Source: an uncultured Patescibacteria group bacterium (GTDB taxonomy: Bacteria; Patescibacteriota; Minisyncoccia; Phycocordibacterales; UBA12088). From it: a DNA stretch of 35,180 bases. Positions 7,991 to 15,267 of this stretch are shown here, piece by piece. A program made the position numbers and the translations under genes. The DNA lies in assembly GCA_947259245.1 (NCBI GenBank), contig CAMYLP010000009.1, positions 1 through 35,180 on the forward strand, in the 5' to 3' direction. How positions within the stretch are numbered: position 1 is the stretch's first letter; each line of letters starts with the position of its first letter. The notes under the pieces are model-generated. The model did no database searches. It was not told the DNA's origin and was given only the letters and a program-made list of their open reading frames with translations.

Positions 7991-9262
7991 ATGGAACAGA
8001 AGCAACATCTTGGCATCGTACTCCTTGCAGTTATGCTGGCGTTTTTCATCGGGTTCGTTTTTGGCCACCAGGTTGAAACACGTGCCTCACAGACGACGTA
8101 CAGCCCGGGTGCGCCTTCCGATGTGAACATGGACCCGGTATGGCGCGCCTGGTGGCTCCTTGATGAGAAGTTTGTGTCATCAAGTAGCAGCGCACCACTC
8201 TCTGCCGAGGAGCGCGTTTGGGGCATTATCGCCGGGCTGGCAAACAGCTACAATGATCCCTACACCTTGTTCTTGCCGCCACAGGCCTCAAAGAGTTTTG
8301 ACGAGGAGCTATCAGGTGCGTTCGGGGGAGTCGGGATCGAGATAGGCATGCGCGACGGCATCCTCACTGTCATTGCACCTCTGAAAGGGACTCCTGCCGA
8401 TCTCTCCGGTATAAGGGCTGGTGACCTTATTCTTGAGGTTGATGGCATAAGCACGCAGAACATGAGCATAGACGACGCTGTCTCTACCATTCGTGGAGAG
8501 GTGGGTTCAAGTATCGAGTTCACGATCGCGCGGGAAGGAGAGCAAGAGTTCCTAACCATTGAGGTAGTGCGAGATACTATTAAGGTGCCAACGCTCGACA
8601 GTGAGCTCCGGAGCGACGGTGTGTTTGTCATTTCCCTGTATAATTTTGGCGGCACGGCCGTTGATGAAATGCGGAACGCGCTACGGTCATTCGTTCAGAC
8701 CGGTTCTGACAAACTGATCCTAGACCTACGGGGAAATCCCGGTGGGTTCGTGGACGCTGCTATAAATACCTCCAGCTGGTTTCTGGAAGCTGGAAAGGTG
8801 ATACTCATTGAGGATTTTGGTGATGAACAAGAGCGAATCTATCACCGTTCCACGGGTCGTGATATCACGCAAGACGACTGGAACATTGTAGTACTCGTAG
8901 ATGGCGGTTCGGCGTCCGCATCTGAAATAGTAGCTGGAGCACTACGGGAACACGGGAAGGCAGTTGTCATGGGAGAACAAACGTTCGGCAAAGGGTCGGT
9001 GCAGGAGCTCGTACAGGTGACGCCTGAGACTTCGCTGAAGATAACGGTGGCGCAGTGGTTAACGCCGAACGGCATAACCATCTCTGACGGAGGCCTTACG
9101 CCCGACTATGTTATCGAACTACAACGCGAGGACATTGAGGCGGGTCGTGATCCCCAAATGGACACCGCGGTTCAGTACCTACTCACTGGCGTATTCGCTC
9201 TTCCCGCTGCCGCAAGTACGACTGACGCGACAGGGCTTGAAGCGGGGAACGATTTAGAGTAG
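7991..9262 (+). CDS. C-terminal processing peptidase, S41 family (CtpA/Prc-like)
   Basis: The 423-aa protein starts with a membrane anchor or uncleaved signal (about residues 6-27, rich in Leu, Val and Phe). It continues into a tail-specific protease N-terminal region, a PDZ domain near 100-185 (GIEIGMRDGILTVIAPLKGTPA, then GIRAGDLILEVDG), and the S41 catalytic core. The nucleophile serine lies in GGSASASEIVAGAL near 310 and the general-base lysine in GEQTFGKGSVQ near 337. Such enzymes cut proteins from their C-terminal ends on the outer face of the membrane. Length is normal for bacterial Ctp proteins. The frame is open to about 7940, but the ATG at 7991 is favoured by the TACAAT box six bases upstream and by the signal-anchor placement. 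rplI follows 24 nt downstream. Confidence 0.93.
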   Translation: MEQKQHLGIVLLAVMLAFFIGFVFGHQVETRASQTTYSPGAPSDVNMDPVWRAWWLLDEKFVSSSSSAPLSAEERVWGIIAGLANSYNDPYTLFLPPQASKSFDEELSGAFGGVGIEIGMRDGILTVIAPLKGTPADLSGIRAGDLILEVDGISTQNMSIDDAVSTIRGEVGSSIEFTIAREGEQEFLTIEVVRDTIKVPTLDSELRSDGVFVISLYNFGGTAVDEMRNALRSFVQTGSDKLILDLRGNPGGFVDAAINTSSWFLEAGKVILIEDFGDEQERIYHRSTGRDITQDDWNIVVLVDGGSASASEIVAGALREHGKAVVMGEQTFGKGSVQELVQVTPETSLKITVAQWLTPNGITISDGGLTPDYVIELQREDIEAGRDPQMDTAVQYLLTGVFALPAAASTTDATGLEAGNDLE

Positions 9263-9286
9263 TATGCATCCACTAACAATCAATCT

Positions 9287-9730
9287 ATGCAAGTAATCCT
9301 GTTGCAACATGTAGCACGTGTCGGTCGTCAGTATGAAGTGGTGACCGTGGCTGACGGGTATGCGAACAACTTCCTTTTCCCACGCAAGCTTGCAGAGCGT
9401 GCAACACAGGAAAAGGTGGCAGCCTTAGAAAACAAGCGTGAAGCCGCGATGGCTGCCGAGGACGCCAAACAGCAAGAGATGCAGGAGAAATTAAATGATC
9501 TCGCTGGTGACACTATCGTGATGGAGGTCAAGGCAGATGACCAGGGCCACCTTTTCAAAAAGATACGGGGGCACGACATTGCTGTTCATCTCAAGAATGA
9601 ACACGATCTAGAGATCCCAGAGGAGAGCATTCTACTCGATGCACCACTCCATGAGGTCGGAGACCATCAGATACTTGTGGATGCCGCCGGAGAAAACCGT
9701 ACACTTACGATCGAACTGGTTGCAGGGTAG
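9287..9730 (+). CDS. rplI: Large-subunit ribosomal protein bL9
   Basis: bL9 binds 23S rRNA and bridges neighbouring ribosomes. The 147-aa product has the diagnostic N-terminal domain (MQVILLQHVARVGR, then ADGYANNFLFPRKLAERAT), the long connecting helix (residues about 40-75, Ala/Glu/Lys/Gln rich) and the C-terminal rRNA-binding domain. Length matches the family. Several CPR lineages lack bL9, so its presence narrows the lineage. AACAAT six bases before the ATG is a weak leaderless-type -10; no Shine-Dalgarno sequence is present. A terminator follows at 9740-9767. Confidence 0.97.
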   Translation: MQVILLQHVARVGRQYEVVTVADGYANNFLFPRKLAERATQEKVAALENKREAAMAAEDAKQQEMQEKLNDLAGDTIVMEVKADDQGHLFKKIRGHDIAVHLKNEHDLEIPEESILLDAPLHEVGDHQILVDAAGENRTLTIELVAG

Positions 9731-9739
9731 TACGATCAC

Positions 9740-9767
9740 AAAAAGGCACCGCAGAGCGGTGCTTTTT
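9740..9767 (+). terminator. Intrinsic terminator after rplI, probably bidirectional
   Basis: Stem GCACCGC / GCGGTGC with loop AGA, flanked by an A-run on the left and TTTTT on the right. It lies between convergent rplI and rpmA and can serve both strands. Confidence 0.85.
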
Positions 9768-9795
9768 CTGGACTAGATTTTGTCGGCCGTCTTCT

Positions 9796-10068
9796 CTACT
9801 GTACGTCAACGACCTTCTTTCGGTGTACCGTGCCATCATACTTTGTCTTACGCATATCACGGAACGAAACAACGCCTTCCTTCAACGCAAAAAGAGTATA
9901 ATCTTTGCCCGTCCCAACGTTCTTACCGGCAAGTATCTTGCTGCCACGCTGACGCACTATAATAGAACCAGACTTGGCTTTTTGACCCTCATACAACTTT
10001 GTACCCAGGTACTTTGGTCTTGAATCACGCAGATTTCTTGCGGTACCTCCTGCTTTTCTATGTGCCAT
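9796..10068 (-). CDS. rpmA: Large-subunit ribosomal protein bL27
   Basis: bL27 reaches the peptidyl-transferase centre with its flexible N terminus. The 90-aa product has the usual basic N terminus [16 protein letters not shown] and core motifs ([37 protein letters not shown]). It starts directly at MAHRKAGG, so it lacks the cleaved leader seen in Firmicutes. The usual partner rplU (bL21) is not adjacent; rpmA stands alone here. The region before the ATG (GATACT touching the start codon) does not give a clear -10 at the usual distance, so its promoter is unresolved. Confidence 0.97.
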   Translation of the reverse strand: MAHRKAGGTARNLRDSRPKYLGTKLYEGQKAKSGSIIVRQRGSKILAGKNVGTGKDYTLFALKEGVVSFRDMRKTKYDGTVHRKKVVDVQ

Positions 10069-10118
10069 AGTATCGTATGTGTGTAAAAATTTGGTGTATG
10101 TAGTAGACTCCTACTTGG

Positions 10119-10124
10119 TATACT
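10119..10124 (+). promoter_or_regulatory. -10 box of the Ada-domain membrane protein gene
   Basis: TATACT preceded by TGG (extended -10). Nine bases separate it from the GTG start at 10134, so the leader would be about three bases. Confidence 0.55.
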
Positions 10125-10133
10125 GTTTTCACT

Positions 10134-10517
10134 GTGGCGTACACTTTACCAGAGATACAGGGCTCACGCAAGATGCGGGAGGTGCTACTCCTTGCCTCTG
10201 TTGTCCTGCTAGCATTCCTATCCTTTGGACTCGGTCGCCTGTCAGCCACCGATGCAAGACCAGAGGTAGCGCTCTGTGAAGCCACACTTGTCCCAATACG
10301 GGAGTCCGCACGTACATCCACGGCAGTGCCCGGGGGCACTCTTGATGCACCACTGTACGCGGGCACGTACGTCGGCTCAAGGCATGGCTCAACGTACCAT
10401 TTTCCGTGGTGTCCCGGCGCAAAGCGCATAAACAAAGAGAATGAGGTTTGGTTCAACTCAAAGCAACAAGCAGAGGATGCGGGGTACCGTGCCGCAAGCA
10501 ACTGTAAGGGGTTATAA
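10134..10517 (+). CDS. Membrane-anchored protein with Ada-type metal-binding domain
   Basis: The 127-aa protein begins with GTG. One membrane helix (about residues 16-36, MREVLLLASVVLLAFLSFGLG) leads into a linker and a C-terminal domain of about 50 residues: YVGSRHGSTYHFPWCPGAK, then WFNSKQQAEDAGYR and SNCKGL. This is the small module also seen at the N terminus of the Ada repair protein and attached to extracellular nucleases, with a His/Cys metal site. Its role in such anchored proteins is not established. A stop TAA at 10515-10517 is shared with the -10 box of the next gene. Domain recognition is from motif memory. Confidence 0.65.
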   Translation: MAYTLPEIQGSRKMREVLLLASVVLLAFLSFGLGRLSATDARPEVALCEATLVPIRESARTSTAVPGGTLDAPLYAGTYVGSRHGSTYHFPWCPGAKRINKENEVWFNSKQQAEDAGYRAASNCKGL

Positions 10518-10518
10518 T
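10513..10518 (+). promoter_or_regulatory. -10 box embedded in a stop codon, for the hydrolase fusion gene
   Basis: A perfect TATAAT overlaps the TAA stop of the preceding gene and lies seven bases before the ATG at 10526. An alternative start at 10517 (TAATG overlap) would instead mean translational coupling. Confidence 0.5.
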
Positions 10519-10525
10519 GCTATCT

Positions 10526-11557
10526 ATGGGTATACATCCTGAATACCGCAAAGCGCGTCGTAGAGCCATCACCGTTGGCTGGGGATTTGTTTGTATCGGA
10601 TTGCTCGGCATCGTGATGCCCTTACTGCCGGGTATCATTTTAATACTCGTTGGCTTTTCGTTATTGTCGCTTCACAGCAAACGCGCTCACCTGTTTATTG
10701 CTACAGTACGAGCACGCCATCCGGAGGCTGGCGTACATTTGGAGCGCATTGAAACACACGTTGCGCAGTGGTTGAACATCGCAACACACACTCATGAATA
10801 TATACACGTTCCGAGGAAAGGCACGGGTGTGGTGCACGTTCTTCTTGAAGTGTGTAAGCACCAAGAAGGGATCGTGGTCTTGCTGCACAGCGCGCAGACG
10901 ACCAGGGAGGGCGTCGTACAAAACAGCATCGCCGAGGCGTTTCGTGCACGTGGTTTCACCGTGGTCCGCTTCGACGCGTATAATGGTATCGGGGAAGGTG
11001 ATGGCACGTATACCAACCTCACTGCAACCAGCTACAAGGAGGACCTCGAGTCCGTACTGGCATGGATGAGGGAGCAAGTGTGGTACAAACCACACATCAC
11101 CCTTGTGGGACACTCAGTCGGTGGTCTGGTTGCAGGGCTGTATGCGCAAGAACACCCACAGCAGGTGAACGAGCTCTTTCTCCTCGCCCCAACGATATCA
11201 GGTGCACAGTATCGTGCTGCAGCACGGGCTGCGGATGAAGAGGCTTTTCTGGCATGGGAGGAAACACGTCTAAAGTTGGTACAACACCCGCTCACTGGAG
11301 AGGATTACGGTCTCGCCTTCGGGTTCGTGACCGACCTGGACTCACACGACCTCCTGCCACATGCCAACAGCATAACGTGCACGACACACGTGCTTGTAGG
11401 GAACGAGGACACCACGTCCCCCCCGGATACCTGCGAGACTCTGGTGCGGGAAATAGGCGGACACGCCGAGCTGCATGTCCTACAGGGTGTCCCGCACATA
11501 CCACATACACATGAGCACATACGCGAACTTGAACGCGTCTTAGAAGCTATAGAATAA
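10526..11557 (+). CDS. Fusion of a two-helix membrane domain (PGPGW/DUF454-like) with an alpha/beta hydrolase
   Basis: The 343-aa product has an N-terminal part (about 1-60) with a basic start, then GWGFVCIGLLGIVMPLLPGI and ILVGFSLLSLHSKRAH, which resembles the small PGPGW or DUF454 membrane proteins. The rest (about 100-343) is a hydrolase: VVLLHSAQTTREGVVQ (oxyanion side), the nucleophile elbow GHSVGG, the likely acid Asp in NEDTTSPPD, and the catalytic His in GVPHIPHTHE. The catalytic domain should sit on the cytoplasmic face. The substrate is unknown; RBBP9/serine-hydrolase or lysophospholipase-like families are possible. The start at 10526 follows the TATAAT box; 10517 is the other candidate. 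The stop overlaps the -10 of the next gene. Confidence 0.7.
   Translation: MGIHPEYRKARRRAITVGWGFVCIGLLGIVMPLLPGIILILVGFSLLSLHSKRAHLFIATVRARHPEAGVHLERIETHVAQWLNIATHTHEYIHVPRKGTGVVHVLLEVCKHQEGIVVLLHSAQTTREGVVQNSIAEAFRARGFTVVRFDAYNGIGEGDGTYTNLTATSYKEDLESVLAWMREQVWYKPHITLVGHSVGGLVAGLYAQEHPQQVNELFLLAPTISGAQYRAAARAADEEAFLAWEETRLKLVQHPLTGEDYGLAFGFVTDLDSHDLLPHANSITCTTHVLVGNEDTTSPPDTCETLVREIGGHAELHVLQGVPHIPHTHEHIRELERVLEAIE
11550..11555 (+). promoter_or_regulatory. -10 box embedded in a stop codon, for the DnaQ-like gene
   Basis: TAGAAT, whose last three bases run into the TAA stop of the hydrolase gene, is followed by exactly six bases and the ATG at 11562. Confidence 0.55.
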
Positions 11558-11561
11558 CACC

Positions 11562-12164
11562 ATGATCGTACTCGACGTTGAAGCATCAGGCACCGACTAT
11601 GAGAAGCACTCCATTCTCTCGATTGGTGCGCTTGATTTCAATGAGCCAGACAATCGCTTGTACTTGGAGTGCCATGTGTGGGAGGGTGCCCACATTGATC
11701 CGGGCGCTCTCGAGGTTACCGGATTCAGCAAGGATGAAGCTACGGACAACAGCAAGCTCACCGAAGCACAGCTCATTTCCCAGTTCTTGAGTTGGGCAGA
11801 CGGTGTCGCGGACCAGACGTTCGCGGGTCAAAATGTCTCATTCGATAGGGACTTCGTCCGCGTTGCGTGTGAGCGTGCTGGGTTGAATTATCCTTTCGCA
11901 CATCGTACTGTTGATACACACAGTCTTGCCTACATGCACTACGTCACGCACGGTCATGTGGTGCCGGAAGATAAGCGTCACAGCGCACTGAATCTAGATA
12001 CCATCTTGAACTACGTAGGGATACCGGATGAGCCAGAGCCACACAATGCACTCACAGGCACACTCTGCCATGCTGAGGTCATATCACGCTTGCTGTACAA
12101 TGCACCACTACTCCCAGAATTCGAACAATATCCCTTACCGGACTCGTTCCATGACCAAGCTTGA
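11562..12164 (+). CDS. DnaQ/RNase T-like 3'-5' exonuclease with an altered ExoIII motif
   Basis: The 200-aa protein has a DEDD-fold exonuclease layout. ExoI is VLDVEASG at residues 3-10 (metal-binding Asp and Glu), ExoII is GQNVSFDRDFV near 88, and ExoIII is HNALTG near 165. In DEDDh enzymes ExoIII normally reads H-x-A-x-x-D; here the final Asp is Gly, although a Glu occurs seven residues later (HAE). Such proteins trim DNA or RNA 3' ends or proofread. The loss of one metal ligand could mean an inactive or altered enzyme, or a subfamily that uses another residue. The stop TGA at 12162-12164 lies two bases before the ATG of the rhodanese gene, which is probably co-translated. Confidence 0.78.
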   Translation: MIVLDVEASGTDYEKHSILSIGALDFNEPDNRLYLECHVWEGAHIDPGALEVTGFSKDEATDNSKLTEAQLISQFLSWADGVADQTFAGQNVSFDRDFVRVACERAGLNYPFAHRTVDTHSLAYMHYVTHGHVVPEDKRHSALNLDTILNYVGIPDEPEPHNALTGTLCHAEVISRLLYNAPLLPEFEQYPLPDSFHDQA

Positions 12165-12166
12165 CC

Positions 12167-12628
12167 ATGTCTGATCGACTAGTAAAATATGTACTTTCGT
12201 GCCTCATCCTTGTTGGACTCGGACTGGGTATATACGTACTAACAGGTGCGCAAGGTGTCGACATCGAGGAGCTGCAAGAGAAGGCGCAGGCGCCGAACGA
12301 CCGTGCTCTACGCACCGTACACGTACAAACATTTGCCATGACACTAGAAACAGCTGATCGTACGATTATAGACACAAGAACTCCCGCGGAGTATAGCGAG
12401 GGTCATCTTAGTGAAGCGAAGAACATAGACTTCTATGCACACGACTTCGAACAACAACTTGCTGCATTGGACGCTGATGCGCCGTACGCTATTTACTGTC
12501 GTTCAGGCAATAGAAGTTCACAGGTGCTAGAGATAATGAGACACCTTGGTTTCAAGGATGTCATAGATCTTCAGGGTGGCATCGTTGCTTGGGAGAGAGA
12601 AGGGAAGGGACTTTGTACAGATTGCTAA
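12167..12628 (+). CDS. Membrane-anchored rhodanese-like sulfurtransferase
   Basis: The 153-aa protein has one N-terminal helix (about residues 8-27, VLSCLILVGLGLGIYVL) and a single rhodanese domain: IIDTRTPAEYSEGHLSEAKNI (CH2A-like), then the active-site loop YCRSGNRSS with its persulfide-forming Cys, and FKDVIDLQGGIVAWE. Single-domain rhodaneses move sulfane sulfur or act in sulfide and redox handling; the anchor places the domain at the membrane, outside if the N terminus is cytoplasmic. I chose the ATG at 12167 over a TTG at 12161 that overlaps the preceding stop. No -10 is seen, so it is likely in an operon with the exonuclease. A strong terminator follows. Confidence 0.88.
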   Translation: MSDRLVKYVLSCLILVGLGLGIYVLTGAQGVDIEELQEKAQAPNDRALRTVHVQTFAMTLETADRTIIDTRTPAEYSEGHLSEAKNIDFYAHDFEQQLAALDADAPYAIYCRSGNRSSQVLEIMRHLGFKDVIDLQGGIVAWEREGKGLCTDC

Positions 12629-12660
12629 AAAACCGGCACGAATACGTGCCGGTTGTCTTT
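12626..12660 (+). terminator. Bidirectional intrinsic terminator
   Basis: A perfect 10-bp stem AACCGGCACG / CGTGCCGGTT (12631-12654) with loop AATA is preceded by an A-run and followed by a T-rich stretch. It separates the rhodanese gene from the convergent unknown gene. Confidence 0.9.
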
Positions 12661-13121
12661 TAATGGAGTGTAACAGGGCCTTCCTCAAAGGCAGCGTATG
12701 CGACACTTCGTAAATTTGCGTACGTACGTTCGATGATCGCACCGTGAGGTCCGATGGTAAAGTACGCGCAACCCTGAGATCCGTTCAGTCGTACCATATA
12801 CCACCAGCAGGGGGAGTTCTGAAGTCTGCTGCGCAGCCAGTGTGCAATGTTGTGCGATAGTAAACCACGAAACTCAAGGGATGGGTAATAGCGCGGTACA
12901 GATGGTGCTCGCGGATGTTCCTGCGAGAAACATGACACCTGCAGCACCTGACAGCCAAGCTGAACTTCTTCTGTGAACCTGTACTGAATAGTTTGACACA
13001 GTCGTAGAAGCGTATCGAGTGACAGTGTCTCCATCATCACATGACATCCTACCAACGGTATGAAGCAGTTGCGTGAGCTATCGTATGCTTCGGCAATATG
13101 TATGGTCCGTAGCGTATCCAT
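12660..13121 (-). CDS. Unknown protein, 153 aa, with Shine-Dalgarno start
   Basis: I do not recognise this protein. It has no signal peptide or membrane segment, several Cys and Trp residues, and a C-terminal half that looks like a compact alpha/beta domain (CWWYMVRLNGSQGCAYFTIG, then ERTYANLRSVAYAAFEEG). The start at 13121 is set by AGGAGG placed five bases before the ATG; the frame is open upstream to 13199 without such a signal. A -35/-10 promoter lies at 13152-13180. The gene is divergent from the LOG gene and convergent with the rhodanese gene. It could be lineage-specific. That it is a real gene rests on the promoter, the Shine-Dalgarno sequence and the terminator. Confidence 0.7.
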   Translation of the reverse strand: MDTLRTIHIAEAYDSSRNCFIPLVGCHVMMETLSLDTLLRLCQTIQYRFTEEVQLGCQVLQVSCFSQEHPRAPSVPRYYPSLEFRGLLSHNIAHWLRSRLQNSPCWWYMVRLNGSQGCAYFTIGPHGAIIERTYANLRSVAYAAFEEGPVTLH

Positions 13122-13151
13122 TGGCGCCTCCTGTTGCCGTTTACTACACCA

Positions 13152-13180
13152 ACTATAGTGAATGCGCTCCTGATGCGCAA
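13152..13180 (-). promoter_or_regulatory. Promoter of the unknown 153-aa protein
   Basis: Minus strand: TTGCGC (-35), 17-nt spacer, TATAGT (-10, at 13152-13157), then a leader of about 24 nt that carries the AGGAGG site. This is the conventional promoter type. Confidence 0.55.
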
Positions 13181-13230
13181 TACCGAAATGTACATCCACA
13201 AGGTGCGTCCATCAGCACTTTTCATCATGG

Positions 13231-13236
13231 TATACT
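13231..13236 (+). promoter_or_regulatory. -10 box of the LOG-family gene
   Basis: TATACT preceded by TGG (extended -10), seven bases before the ATG at 13244. Confidence 0.55.
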
Positions 13237-13243
13237 AACGACC

Positions 13244-13960
13244 ATGGAAGCAATGCGACCAAAACGGCCGTCAGTAGAGCACGAACTGCTACAGCAGGGC
13301 GACGAAGATGTCAGTCTTACGTCATGGCGGATATTCCGTATCATGTCAGAGTTTGTCGCGGGTTTTGAGCTTCTGCGGCGGTATCGCTTGGCGGCGACGA
13401 TATTTGGATCTGCCCGAGCGCTTCCCGACGACAGATGGTACCAAGAATCACAGAAACTAGGATATCTATTGGCAAAAGATGGCTTTGCCATTATTACGGG
13501 TGGTGGTGGTGGGATCATGGGAGCAGCAAACAAGGGTGCGTATGAAGCGGGCGGGGAATCGGTCGGTCTCAACATACGTCTGCCGCATGAACAGCGACTC
13601 AATAGCTACGTGACCGATTCCGAGACATTCCATTTTTTTTTCACACGAAAGGTCATGTTGTCGTTCGCGAGTGAAGCGTACATATATTTTCCTGGAGGTT
13701 TTGGAACAATGGATGAGTTCTTTGAAATCGTCACACTCATTCAAACAAAAAAAATATCGCGTGTGCCCATCATACTCGTTGGGACCGATTACTGGCAGCC
13801 ACTCATCGAGTGGTTCGAAGGTACGATGCTCGCTAAGTACCGGGCCATCGGCAAAAAGGATACATCGCTGTTTCAGATTGTTGACTCGGCAGAAGAGGCA
13901 CGTGAGGTCCTGCGTGCGCTCGACACAAGTGATCTGGAAACGATAAAGGGTACTGCGTAA
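13244..13960 (+). CDS. LOG-family protein (TIGR00730, lysine-decarboxylase-like Rossmann fold)
   Basis: LOG proteins hydrolyse nucleoside 5'-monophosphates (cytokinin ribosides in plants, AMP or other nucleotides in bacteria) to free base and ribose 5-phosphate. The 238-aa product has a helical N-terminal extension, ATIFGSARA near residue 48, the glycine-rich loop TGGGGGIMGAANKGAYEAGG near 86, and the signature PGGFGTMDEFFE near 150, with Arg/Glu residues expected at the active site. The frame is open upstream to 13073, but the ATG at 13244 fits the TATACT box and the family's usual length. pgi begins one base after its stop, so the two are probably co-transcribed. The native substrate is unknown. 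Confidence 0.9.
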   Translation: MEAMRPKRPSVEHELLQQGDEDVSLTSWRIFRIMSEFVAGFELLRRYRLAATIFGSARALPDDRWYQESQKLGYLLAKDGFAIITGGGGGIMGAANKGAYEAGGESVGLNIRLPHEQRLNSYVTDSETFHFFFTRKVMLSFASEAYIYFPGGFGTMDEFFEIVTLIQTKKISRVPIILVGTDYWQPLIEWFEGTMLAKYRAIGKKDTSLFQIVDSAEEAREVLRALDTSDLETIKGTA

Positions 13961-13961
13961 C

Positions 13962-15266
13962 ATGCGACTGCAAACACAGGACACATCCTTGGTCTCTGAC
14001 GGTATCCTCGCTGCGCACTGTGCCAATCTATCAGACTATATCGGCGTACTGCGTGATGCTTGTGCAGACCATACATACAGCTCGCCCGAGACATCGCTTG
14101 CTGCACCCTCAGACGCTTCATTTCGAGAATTGGCGCACAAAGCGGCACGAGAGATGGGAGACGGGGTGCGTACGGTTATCCTGGTTGGTATCGGCGGTTC
14201 TGACCTTGGTACACGTGCACTCTACAATGCCCTCTACGGACACAGTGATACGTTGGTGCAGGAACATACACGAAAGCTCGTTGCTTTCGATACCATTGAA
14301 CCGTCTCTGTTGTCTCGGGTACGTACACTTCTGAACGCCCATAAAACGCCAGAGGAAGTGGCGCTCGTCGTCATAAGCAAGTCGGGTACAACAGCAGAGA
14401 GCATTGCGAACGGTAATGTACTCTTCGAACATTTAAAAAAACGTTTTGGCAGCGAAGCCGCGGCAAAAAGGACGATTTGTATCAGCGATCATGATGCACC
14501 TCTGTCGGTACAAGTGAAAGAGAAGGGGGTGTACCACGTAGCGATGCCCAAGATGATAGGCGGCCGCTATAGCGTCTTTTCTCCCGTGGGGCTCGTCCCA
14601 CTTGCGCTCCTCGGCGTTGACATTGATGCTCTTTGTGATGGTGCTGCAAACGCCGCGCGTGCCTCGACACCCGAGCGTGGGTACGGTCCTGCAGCGGTCC
14701 TTGCCGCGCTCTTGTTCGAACACTACTTGAACGATAGACAGATCCACGAGATGTTCTTGTTCCACCCTGAACTTGAGACGCTCGGCAAATGGTACCGCCA
14801 GCTGCTCGCAGAGTCGATAGGCAAGGAGCGCGAGGATGGAACACGGGTGGGTATCATGCCTACGGTCGCAATTGGCTCGACAGACCTCCACTCGCTTGGT
14901 CAGCTTGTTCTTGGTGGGCCTCGCAACAGATTCACTACCTTTGTAGCAGCACCCACGCGCTGGAACGATTCCGTTGCATACGCACAAGACTCGCCATTTA
15001 CACTGTCCATGCTGGAGAACAAGAAGGTTGGGGATGTGATGCAGGCAATATATGGTGGTGTACGTACCACCTACGGCAAAGGTGAGCTTCCATATGCGAG
15101 CATAGAACTGAGTGACATAAATGAACGTGAGTTGGGTGCATATATGGCTCTCCACATGGCCACAGTGATGTACCTAGGTCGTCTCTTTGGCGTGAACGTG
15201 TTTGACCAGCCTGCTGTAGAGTCGTACAAGACCGAGGCACGGGGTTTACTAACTCAAGAGAAGTAG
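13962..15266 (+). CDS. pgi: Glucose-6-phosphate isomerase
   Basis: PGI interconverts glucose 6-phosphate and fructose 6-phosphate in the cytoplasm. The 434-aa product is the short bacterial type. Recognisable elements are VILVGIGGSDLGTRALYNAL near residues 70-89, the phosphate-binding VVISKSGTTAES near 130, GGRYSVFSPVGLVPLAL near 200, and the C-terminal SYKTEARGLL with the catalytic lysine region. It lies directly between the LOG gene and a ROK kinase, with junctions of one base each. Together with the kinase it would feed glucose into glycolysis or the pentose phosphate route. No separate promoter or Shine-Dalgarno sequence is evident, so translation is probably coupled to the LOG gene. Confidence 0.95.
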   Translation: MRLQTQDTSLVSDGILAAHCANLSDYIGVLRDACADHTYSSPETSLAAPSDASFRELAHKAAREMGDGVRTVILVGIGGSDLGTRALYNALYGHSDTLVQEHTRKLVAFDTIEPSLLSRVRTLLNAHKTPEEVALVVISKSGTTAESIANGNVLFEHLKKRFGSEAAAKRTICISDHDAPLSVQVKEKGVYHVAMPKMIGGRYSVFSPVGLVPLALLGVDIDALCDGAANAARASTPERGYGPAAVLAALLFEHYLNDRQIHEMFLFHPELETLGKWYRQLLAESIGKEREDGTRVGIMPTVAIGSTDLHSLGQLVLGGPRNRFTTFVAAPTRWNDSVAYAQDSPFTLSMLENKKVGDVMQAIYGGVRTTYGKGELPYASIELSDINERELGAYMALHMATVMYLGRLFGVNVFDQPAVESYKTEARGLLTQEK

Positions 15267-15267
15267 T

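Noticed and set aside
12162-12164. Alternative genetic code with TGA read as glycine
   Set aside because: TGA closes several genes at the expected lengths, including the antiporter, DnaQ-like and murG genes, and no gene has in-frame TGA.
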